A stretch of 13,517 nt of DNA from contig JBIQID010000087.1 of the NCBI GenBank assembly GCA_044508215.1, positions 1 to 13,517 on the forward strand, read 5' to 3'. How positions within the stretch are numbered: position 1 is the first letter of the stretch; the number at the start of each line of letters is the position of its first letter. The notes beneath the pieces were generated by a model that was not told where the DNA came from, did not search any database, and was given only the letters and a program-made list of their open reading frames with translations. The translations under genes were made by a program, and so were the position numbers. Shown here piece by piece: positions 7,143 to 12,583 of the stretch. Source of the DNA: JAEZFI01 sp044508215. Its GTDB lineage: Bacteria > Actinomycetota > Acidimicrobiia > Acidimicrobiales > Microtrichaceae.

Positions 7143-8068
7143 GGTTCTCGATCGGCCTGCCCACCGACCGCGTCGATCGGCCCGAGCTGCTCGGGGGTGA
7201 CGCCATCGGGGCGATCGCCGAAGCCGTGGAGGCGGCCGGCCTCGATGCGGTCTTCGTGACGGACCACCCTGCGCCCGACGACCGCTGGCTGGAGCACGGG
7301 GGCCATCACGCCGCCGAACCGACGGTGGCGCTCGCGTTCGCCGCTGCGGCGACCTCCCGCATCCGCCTGCACACGAACATCTACGTCCTCCCGTACCGCA
7401 ACCCCTTCCTCGCGGCGAAGGCGCTCGGCTCGCTGCACGTCATGTCGGAGGGGAGGGTCGTGGTGGGGACGGGCGCCGGCTACCTCCGCGCCGAGTTCGC
7501 TGCGCTCGGAGCGTCGTTCGACGACCGGAACGAGACGTTCGACCGCTCGATCGAGCTGCTCAGGGAGCTGTGGAGCGGTCGGTCGGTGGCGGGGGAGGGG
7601 TCGGGGTGGTCGGCTCGCGGGGTGACCCAGCTCCCGGCTCTGGACCACCAGCCGCCGATCTGGGTGGGCGGCAACTCGAAGGCCGCCATGCGTCGCGCCG
7701 CGCTCGCCGGCGACGGGTGGTCGCCGTTCCCGACGCCCGCCGAGCTGGCCGCGACCGCGAAGACGGCGCAGCTCACGTCGGTCGATCAGCTCGCAGTCCG
7801 CATCCGTGAGGTGCACGAACTGCGAGCGGAACACGGCCGCAGCGGCTCCTTCGACGTCTGCTGCGGGCCGTTCGCCCTCCACCGGTTCCCGTCACGTCGG
7901 GTGACGACAGATCAGCTCGTCGAGGAGCTGGTCGCGATGGGGCGGGCCGGGGTGACGTGGACCACGTTCAACGTCGCCGGCGATTCGCCCGAGGAGATCA
8001 TCGAGCACGTCGAGGAGCTGGGCGAGGCGGTCGCGCAGCCAGTGCTCCGGTCACTCGGGGACGGCTGA
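7139..8068 (+). CDS. F420-type LLM-class oxidoreductase
   Basis: A 309-aa luciferase-like TIM-barrel oxidoreductase, of the actinobacterial kind usually annotated as F420-dependent. Motifs in order: MRFSIGLPTD at the N-terminus, AVFVTDHPAPD (38-48), IRLHTNIYVLPYRNPF (75-90), GRVVVGTGAGYLRAEF (105-120) and QPPIWVGGNS near residue 175. Cofactor type cannot be proven from sequence alone. Unlike the other LLM protein in this window it has no EHH motif and no C-terminal tail. The start ATG at 7139 sits in an ATGA overlap and also has GGAAGGA at 7126-7132 with a 6-nt spacer. Its 3' end overlaps the convergent isochorismatase-fold gene by 18 bp. Confidence 0.88.
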   Translation: MRFSIGLPTDRVDRPELLGGDAIGAIAEAVEAAGLDAVFVTDHPAPDDRWLEHGGHHAAEPTVALAFAAAATSRIRLHTNIYVLPYRNPFLAAKALGSLHVMSEGRVVVGTGAGYLRAEFAALGASFDDRNETFDRSIELLRELWSGRSVAGEGSGWSARGVTQLPALDHQPPIWVGGNSKAAMRRAALAGDGWSPFPTPAELAATAKTAQLTSVDQLAVRIREVHELRAEHGRSGSFDVCCGPFALHRFPSRRVTTDQLVEELVAMGRAGVTWTTFNVAGDSPEEIIEHVEELGEAVAQPVLRSLGDG

Positions 8069-8683
8069 GCGCCACGCCTCCGTGAGGTCCGCCACCGTGC
8101 AGCGGGTGGCCACGGTCGACAACGTGTGGTCGATCACCGAGCGGGCGTAGTCCTCGGGCACCCCGCACACTGCGTCGGTGGGGAGCACCACCTGGTAGCC
8201 GAGGTCGGCCGCCACGAGGCACAGGCCCAGCACGCCGACGTTGAGCGACACCCCCGCCGCAACGACCGTCGACACGCCGCACGAGCGGAGGATCGAGTCG
8301 AGGTCGGTGCCGGGGAACGGCGTGAGGCCGTGGTGGCGGTTCGAGCGCAGGTCGGAGGGGAAGCCGTCGAGCTCCGCGACGAGGTCGACCGCGGCGGTCC
8401 CGTCGAGCATCTGGGCCGGGTCCTTCGAGAGCGATCGCACGAGCGGCGTGTTGAGCGCGGTCCCCGCACGGTCGGCGCGCCAGCTGACCGTGGCGTGCAC
8501 CACGTGGGCTCCCGACGCCCGGGCGCTCTGGCAGAGCTGCGCCACCTTCGAGACGAGGTCCATCGCCTCGGCGGCCTCCCGCAGCGCTGGGATCGTGGCC
8601 AGGTCGCCCACCACACCGCGCTGCACCTCCATCGTCACCACCGCGGTGGTGGGAGGGTGGACGAGGTCTTCGAGGGACGGCAC
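8051..8683 (-). CDS. Isochorismatase-fold protein with altered catalytic residues
   Basis: A 210-aa protein of the isochorismatase/cysteine-hydrolase superfamily. The fold is clear from AVVTMEVQRG (14-23), FPGTDLDSILRSCGV (123-137), VVAAGVSLNVGVLGLCLVAA (140-159) and LGYQVVLPTDAV (161-172). Active members use an Asp-Lys-Cys triad; here the Asp position is Glu19, the Cys position (TDHC/TNVC in relatives) is Gly150 and the Lys region reads NRHHGL. Thiol hydrolase chemistry is therefore unlikely unless Cys155 substitutes. The start is GTG at 8683 (MPSLEDLVHPP), with no ribosome binding site but a TACGCT -10 element ending 6 nt upstream, which suggests leaderless translation. It stands alone, convergent with the LLM gene and divergent from the Maf frame. 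Confidence 0.85.
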   Translation of the reverse strand: MPSLEDLVHPPTTAVVTMEVQRGVVGDLATIPALREAAEAMDLVSKVAQLCQSARASGAHVVHATVSWRADRAGTALNTPLVRSLSKDPAQMLDGTAAVDLVAELDGFPSDLRSNRHHGLTPFPGTDLDSILRSCGVSTVVAAGVSLNVGVLGLCLVAADLGYQVVLPTDAVCGVPEDYARSVIDHTLSTVATRCTVADLTEAWRSAVPE

Positions 8684-8689
8684 GCCGCG

Positions 8690-8695
8690 AGCGTA
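8690..8695 (-). promoter_or_regulatory. -10 element of a probable leaderless promoter for the isochorismatase-fold gene
   Basis: The minus strand reads TACGCT, then six bases (CGCGGC), then the GTG at 8683. The spacing puts the first transcribed base at the start codon. No clear -35 is seen. Confidence 0.45.
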
Positions 8696-8731
8696 GGCAC
8701 CCGCTGATCCCGGGCGTGGGAGGCTGGGGGG

Positions 8732-10888
8732 ATGCTGGTGCTCGCGTCGTCGTCCCGCTACCGCCGCCGGCTCCTGGCGGAGGCGGGGATCGAGGCGGAG
8801 CTGGCGACGCCCGCGGTGGACGAGCGGCGGTTCGACGCCGAGCTCGAGCGCCTGGGGCCCTGCGGCCTGGCCATGAAGATCGCCGAGGAGAAGGCGCGCT
8901 CGGTGCAGCTGGACGGGCCCGACGGGCCGGACGGGGTCTGGATCCTCGCCGCCGACCAGCTGGCGGTGCTCGATCCGGTCGACGCAGGAGCGCCCCAGCT
9001 GCTCACGAAGCCGGGGACCGAGGAGCGGGCGGTCGAGCAGCTGCTCGCCATGTCGGGTGGGACCCACCGCCTCGTGAACGGCGTCGTGGTGCTGCACGAG
9101 GACCGGGTGCACGTCGCCTGCGACGTCCACGTGGTGACGATGGGGGAGTTCGGCCGAGTGGAGGCCGAGGACTACGTCCGCCGGTTCCAGCCGCTGGACT
9201 GCGTCGGCTCCTACCGGATCGAGGACGATGCGGGTCTCATCGCATCGGTGGAGGGCAGCGGGGACGACGGCGTCATCGGCCTGCCGATGGGCGTGGTGCG
9301 CCAGCTCCTCGCCGCTGCAGGGTGGCCCGGCAGTAGGATGTCGGCCCCGCACGTGGAAAGAGGACGACGCATGGCTGGCCCGGACGAACTCGGTTCCCTC
9401 CCTGGAGCGCCCGCGGGGCTCGAAGCGAGGTTCGGGCGGCTCGGTCTCACGTTCGACGACGTGATGCTCATGCCCGCCGCGTCCGACGTGCTGCCGCACG
9501 AGGCGGACATCTCCACCCGCTTCGCACGCGACATCCGGCTGCAGATCCCGATCGTGTCCGCGGCGATGGACACCGTCACCGAGGCCCGGATGGCGATCGC
9601 TCTCGCCCGTCTCGGCGGGCTGGGCGTGATCCACCGGAACCTGCCTCCGGACGACCAGGCCGTCGAGGTCGACCGGGTGAAGCGGTCCGAATCGGGGATG
9701 ATCACCGATCCGGTCACGCTCCGTCCCCACGACCTGGTGCAGTCGGCGCTCGACCTGATGGCACGGTTCCACATCTCCGGCGTCCCGATCACCGACGAGG
9801 CCGGGAAGCTCGTCGGCATCCTCACCAACCGCGACCTGCGGTTCGAGGTCGACCCCAGCCGCCCCATCAGCGAGGTCATGACCTCCGAGGGCCTGATGAC
9901 GGCTCCCGTCGGCACGACGCTCGAGGAGGCCCAACAGCTGTTCCGCCGCTTCAAGGTGGAGAAGCTTCCGGTGGTCGACGCCGACGGGATGCTCCGCGGC
10001 CTCATCACGATCAAGGACCTCCAGAAGCGCATCGACTGGCCGCTCGCCACGAAGGACGACGACGGCCGCCTCCGGGTCGCCGCTGCGGTGGGGACCGGCG
10101 ACGACGTCATCGAGCGGGCGAAGCTCCTGATCGACGCCGGTGTGGACGCCCTCGTGGTCGACACGGCGCACGGCCACTCGACCGGCGTGGCCAACACCGT
10201 CCGGCGCCTTCGGGCGATGTGGGACGGCCCGCTGGTGGCCGGGAACATCGCCACGGCAGCTGCGGCCGAGTCGCTGATCGACGCCGGCGCGGACGCCGTG
10301 AAGGTGGGCATCGGGCCGGGTTCGATCTGCACCACCCGTGTGGTCACCGGCATCGGGGTCCCCCAGATCACCGCCGTCTACGAGGTGGCGCAGGTGGCCA
10401 GGCCCCGTGGCGTCACCGTGATCGCTGACGGTGGCATGCAGTACTCGGGCGACCTCGCGAAGGCGATCGCCGCCGGCGCCGACGTGGCGATGTTCGGCAG
10501 CCTCCTCGCCGGCACCGACGAGAGCCCGGGCGAGGTGATCCTGTACCAGGGCGAGCGGTTCAAGGAGTACCGCGGCATGGGCTCGATGGGCGCCATGAAG
10601 TCGCGGAGCTTCTCGAAGGACCGCTACTTCCAAGAGCACGTGGTCGACGCCGAGAAGCTGGTGCCCGAGGGCATCGAGGGCCGCGTGGCGTACACCGGGC
10701 GACTCGACAACATCGTCCACCAGCTGGTCGGTGGCCTCCGCCAGGCGATGGGGTACACCGGCTCGGCCGAGATCCGGGCGATGCAGGAGGAGACGGAGTT
10801 CGTGCGGATGACCTCCGCGGGGCTCCGCGAGTCGCACGCCCACGACATCACGATCACCGAGCAGGCCCCCAACTACCGCCGGTTCTGA
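8732..10888 (+). CDS. Maf/YceF-like nucleotide pyrophosphatase open in frame into IMP dehydrogenase
   Basis: A single 718-codon frame. Residues 1 to about 200 are a Maf-family nucleoside triphosphate pyrophosphatase, which hydrolyses non-canonical or modified NTPs to monophosphates. LASSSRYRRRLL (4-15) is the family's N-terminal motif, VDERRFD (29-35) follows, and LAADQLAVLD (72-81) holds the catalytic Asp75. DQ rather than DT, together with LTKP (91-94), PLDCVGSYRIE and VIGLPM, resembles the YceF branch (7-methyl-GTP). No stop follows; the frame runs through a short linker (GWPGSRMSAPHVERGRR) into GuaB. The start is ATG at 8732 with GGGAGG at 8718-8723. Either this is a real bifunctional protein, or a one-base change removed the Maf stop: a TAG lies one frame off at 9334. 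Confidence 0.75.
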   Translation: MLVLASSSRYRRRLLAEAGIEAELATPAVDERRFDAELERLGPCGLAMKIAEEKARSVQLDGPDGPDGVWILAADQLAVLDPVDAGAPQLLTKPGTEERAVEQLLAMSGGTHRLVNGVVVLHEDRVHVACDVHVVTMGEFGRVEAEDYVRRFQPLDCVGSYRIEDDAGLIASVEGSGDDGVIGLPMGVVRQLLAAAGWPGSRMSAPHVERGRRMAGPDELGSLPGAPAGLEARFGRLGLTFDDVMLMPAASDVLPHEADISTRFARDIRLQIPIVSAAMDTVTEARMAIALARLGGLGVIHRNLPPDDQAVEVDRVKRSESGMITDPVTLRPHDLVQSALDLMARFHISGVPITDEAGKLVGILTNRDLRFEVDPSRPISEVMTSEGLMTAPVGTTLEEAQQLFRRFKVEKLPVVDADGMLRGLITIKDLQKRIDWPLATKDDDGRLRVAAAVGTGDDVIERAKLLIDAGVDALVVDTAHGHSTGVANTVRRLRAMWDGPLVAGNIATAAAAESLIDAGADAVKVGIGPGSICTTRVVTGIGVPQITAVYEVAQVARPRGVTVIADGGMQYSGDLAKAIAAGADVAMFGSLLAGTDESPGEVILYQGERFKEYRGMGSMGAMKSRSFSKDRYFQEHVVDAEKLVPEGIEGRVAYTGRLDNIVHQLVGGLRQAMGYTGSAEIRAMQEETEFVRMTSAGLRESHAHDITITEQAPNYRRF
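9371..10888 (+). CDS. guaB: IMP dehydrogenase
   Basis: Oxidises IMP to XMP with NAD+, the committed step of guanine nucleotide synthesis, in the cytosol as a tetramer. Read from the internal ATG at 9371 it is 505 aa, a normal size. LTFDDVMLMPA starts the barrel. Two CBS domains fill roughly residues 95-220 (ISGVPITDEAGKLVGILTNR; KLPVVDADGMLRGLITIKDL). GIGPGSICTTR carries catalytic Cys320, and the mobile flap has RY at 418-419, matching the Arg-Tyr pair of the family. YRGMGSMGAM is present too. AGAGGA at 9359-9364 with a 6-nt spacer makes 9371 a credible independent start, and TAGGAT at 9334-9339 could serve as a -10. The same frame is open upstream through the Maf domain. Confidence 0.93.
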   Translation: MAGPDELGSLPGAPAGLEARFGRLGLTFDDVMLMPAASDVLPHEADISTRFARDIRLQIPIVSAAMDTVTEARMAIALARLGGLGVIHRNLPPDDQAVEVDRVKRSESGMITDPVTLRPHDLVQSALDLMARFHISGVPITDEAGKLVGILTNRDLRFEVDPSRPISEVMTSEGLMTAPVGTTLEEAQQLFRRFKVEKLPVVDADGMLRGLITIKDLQKRIDWPLATKDDDGRLRVAAAVGTGDDVIERAKLLIDAGVDALVVDTAHGHSTGVANTVRRLRAMWDGPLVAGNIATAAAAESLIDAGADAVKVGIGPGSICTTRVVTGIGVPQITAVYEVAQVARPRGVTVIADGGMQYSGDLAKAIAAGADVAMFGSLLAGTDESPGEVILYQGERFKEYRGMGSMGAMKSRSFSKDRYFQEHVVDAEKLVPEGIEGRVAYTGRLDNIVHQLVGGLRQAMGYTGSAEIRAMQEETEFVRMTSAGLRESHAHDITITEQAPNYRRF

Positions 10889-10935
10889 CCGCCGGCGCCG
10901 CCCCGGTCGCCCAGCGCGGTCCGCGCCCGTGTGGA

Positions 10936-10941
10936 TAGCCT
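10936..10941 (+). promoter_or_regulatory. Possible -10 element for the pentapeptide-repeat gene
   Basis: TAGCCT (TANNNT pattern) lies about 50 nt before the ATG at 10989. A 6-bp hairpin, GCCCGG/CCGGGC at 10950-10955 and 10963-10968, would sit at the 5' end of the transcript. The rest of the gap after guaB holds no clear T-tailed terminator. Confidence 0.3.
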
Positions 10942-10988
10942 CGTGACGTGCCCGGTGTGCGGCCGGGCAACGGATTGGGGAGGTCCCG

Positions 10989-11891
10989 ATGAGGACGATG
11001 CGCACTCGGACGGCTGTCGCGGTCGTCGGTCTGCTGGCCGTGTTCGGCGCTGCAGCCTGCCAGACGCCACCGACGCTTCCGCTGGGCCCGCAGTGCGACC
11101 CGCTCGAACTGCGTCCGGGCGCTGACCTCACGAACTGCAACCTGCAGGGAGCGGACCTGAGCGGTGCCGACCTGACGGGCGCCATCCTGACGAACGTCAA
11201 CCTCACCCACGCCAACCTCGATGGGGCGATCCTCGACGACGCCATCGCGATCGCCGGGCAGTTCCAGTACTCGAGCATGGTGGGCGCCAGCCTGCGGGGG
11301 ATCGGGGCCACCTTCGGCAAGTTCCACGGCGCCACCCTCACCGACGTCGACTTCAGCGACGCCAAGCTCGACGGCGCGACCTTCGGCAACTTCCTGGCGC
11401 CGGGCCACAGCGACATCACCGGAGCGAAGTTCACCAACGTGGACCTCCGGAACGTGATCACCGACGGGTGGGACCTGTCGATCGCGGACTTCTCCGGGGC
11501 GAACCTCTCGGGCAAGACGCTGACCACGAACCAGCTGGCCGGGGCTCAGCTGTCGCGAGCGCGGCTCCAGCACGTGCACCTCGAGAACGTCGATGCCACC
11601 GGTGCCGACCTCTCGCACGCCGACCTGTTCGGCGCAGCCGCCAACGCCGCCGACCTGACCGGCGCGAACCTCGCATCGGCGAGCCTCGACGCGGCTGTGG
11701 TGGACCTGGCCAAGCTCGTGGACGCCGACCTGTCGAACGCCTCGCTGCGACAGATCACCGCGCGCCAGACCGACTTCACGGGAGCGACGCTCACCGGCGC
11801 GATCTGGGGCGAGCCCTCGGACTTCACCGGTGCCATCTGCCCCTCTGGTGCAGTGTTCCCCGGCGGCGACCCCGCCTGCCTGGGCCAGTAG
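10989..11891 (+). CDS. Secreted pentapeptide-repeat protein, probable lipoprotein
   Basis: A 300-aa protein built almost wholly of pentapeptide repeats of the A(D/N)LxG type, for example GADLSGADLTGAILTNVNL early on and AADLTGANLASASL late. Such repeats fold into a right-handed quadrilateral beta-helix; function cannot be inferred from them. The N-terminus has a basic start (MRTMRTRT), a hydrophobic core (AVAVVGLLAVFGAAA) and Cys24, giving a weak lipobox (AAAC), so export with lipid anchoring or plain secretion is likely. The middle section (residues 85-160) is less regular. The end carries a Cys pair (ICPSGAVFPGGDPAC) that may form a disulfide outside the cell. The start is ATG at 10989, with GGGGAGG at 10977-10983 and a 5-nt spacer. 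It appears to be a single-gene unit after guaB. Confidence 0.88.
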   Translation: MRTMRTRTAVAVVGLLAVFGAAACQTPPTLPLGPQCDPLELRPGADLTNCNLQGADLSGADLTGAILTNVNLTHANLDGAILDDAIAIAGQFQYSSMVGASLRGIGATFGKFHGATLTDVDFSDAKLDGATFGNFLAPGHSDITGAKFTNVDLRNVITDGWDLSIADFSGANLSGKTLTTNQLAGAQLSRARLQHVHLENVDATGADLSHADLFGAAANAADLTGANLASASLDAAVVDLAKLVDADLSNASLRQITARQTDFTGATLTGAIWGEPSDFTGAICPSGAVFPGGDPACLGQ

Positions 11892-11892
11892 C

Positions 11893-12004
11893 CCCCGCGC
11901 GCCCGAATGCGGACAGCTCCAAACTGTCCGCATGTCGACGACCCCCGCGCCCGAATCGGGACAGCTCCAACCTGTCCGCATCCCGCGCCCGAAGCTGTCC
12001 GCAT
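11893..12004. repeat. Three tandem copies of a GC-rich hairpin repeat, the last collapsed
   Basis: The unit reads approximately CCCGCGCCCGAAT, GGACAG, a CTCCAA loop, then CTGTCCGCAT. Copy 1 has a perfect 10-bp stem (11907-11916 with 11924-11933). Copy 2 has a stem reduced to GGACAG/CTGTCC (11959-11964, 11972-11977) with mismatches at the base. Copy 3 (11982-12004) keeps the CCCGCGCCCGAA flank and the right arm CTGTCCGCAT but has lost the left arm and loop. It lies right after the pentapeptide-gene stop. It may act as a terminator-like 3' structure or be a member of a dispersed palindromic repeat family. Confidence 0.7.
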
Positions 12005-12024
12005 GAGGTGGGGGAGGGCGGTCC

Positions 12025-12030
12025 TACAGT
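12025..12030 (+). promoter_or_regulatory. -10 element of a probable leaderless promoter for the SnoaL-like gene
   Basis: TACAGT is followed by seven bases and then the GTG at 12038, placing the transcription start at the start codon. The nearest purine-rich stretch (12008-12018) is too far upstream to act as a ribosome binding site, supporting leaderless translation. Confidence 0.5.
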
Positions 12031-12037
12031 GCGGCCC

Positions 12038-12550
12038 GTGGATGCTGACCGCGAGCTGACCGTCGACGACCTCTTGGCCTTCGAGGCCATCAAGCGCGTG
12101 AAGTACGCCTACGTCCGCTGCCTCGACCAGAAGCTGTGGGACGAGATGCTGGAGCTGTTCGCGCCCGACGCCACCGCGTCCTACTCGGGGGGCAAGTACC
12201 ACTACGAGGGACCCGAGGCGATCGTGGCGTTCATGCGCCGGAACATGGATCGTCCGGCGTTCCACACCAGCCACCGGATGCACCACCCCGAGATCGAGCT
12301 GGTGGCTCCCGACCGCGCCACGGCCACCTGGGCGATGGAGGACCACAACGTCGACTCGGAGTGGGACTTCTACCTGACCGGCGCCGGCTTCTACTCCGAT
12401 CGCTACCGGAAGGTGGAGGGCAGGTGGCTGATCGAGCACACCGGCTACCGCCGCACGTTCGAGACGGTGATGCCGCTCTCAGCCGGTGGACGCCGCCTCA
12501 CGGCGAGCTGGTGGGGCACCGATGGTCGATCCGAGCTCGAGGTGCAGTAG
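12038..12550 (+). CDS. SnoaL-like / NTF2-fold protein
   Basis: A 170-aa protein of the SnoaL-like domain superfamily (NTF2 cone fold), whose members include small isomerases, hydratases, cyclases and non-catalytic partners. The features are a helical start (LTVDDLLAFEAIKRVKYAYV), then CLDQKLWDEMLELFAPDATA (28-47), YEGPEAIVAFMRRNM, HTSHRMHHPEIELVAPDRAT (76-95), WAMEDHN, and YSDRYRKVEGRWLIEHTGYR (119-138). This order is typical of the family. Substrate is not readable. The start GTG at 12038 (MDADRELTV) follows a TACAGT -10 by 7 nt; the frame is open upstream but that part is the repeat region and antisense-like sequence. Its stop codon TAG forms part of the next gene's likely -10. It lies 33 nt before the amidohydrolase, suggesting linked function. 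Confidence 0.82.
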   Translation: MDADRELTVDDLLAFEAIKRVKYAYVRCLDQKLWDEMLELFAPDATASYSGGKYHYEGPEAIVAFMRRNMDRPAFHTSHRMHHPEIELVAPDRATATWAMEDHNVDSEWDFYLTGAGFYSDRYRKVEGRWLIEHTGYRRTFETVMPLSAGGRRLTASWWGTDGRSELEVQ

Positions 12551-12553
12551 AAT
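12548..12553 (+). promoter_or_regulatory. Candidate -10 element for the amidohydrolase gene
   Basis: TAGAAT matches TATAAT at five of six bases and overlaps the SnoaL stop codon. The operator palindrome begins at its last base, so a bound repressor would cover the transcription start. No convincing -35 is seen 16-18 bp upstream. Confidence 0.45.
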
Positions 12554-12569
12554 CTGACGGACCGTCAGA
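12553..12569. promoter_or_regulatory. Perfect 8-bp-arm palindrome, second TetR-family operator candidate
   Basis: TCTGACGG and CCGTCAGA are exact reverse complements around a single A. It lies between the -10 candidate and the Shine-Dalgarno of the amidohydrolase gene, a standard repressor position. The sequence differs from the palindrome at 2492-2511, so a different TetR-type regulator is likely. Confidence 0.65.
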
Positions 12570-12583
12570 AATGAGGAGTTCTC

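Noticed and set aside
8051..11527. A 1158-codon minus-strand open frame
   Set aside because: Only its last 210 codons (from 8683) are a real gene. The remainder is antisense to Maf, guaB and the pentapeptide gene and has no recognisable domain.
11824..12093. Minus-strand frame through the repeat array, with recurring RLELS/SLELS peptide units
   Set aside because: The peptide repetition simply mirrors the DNA hairpin repeats; there is no start signal and no domain.
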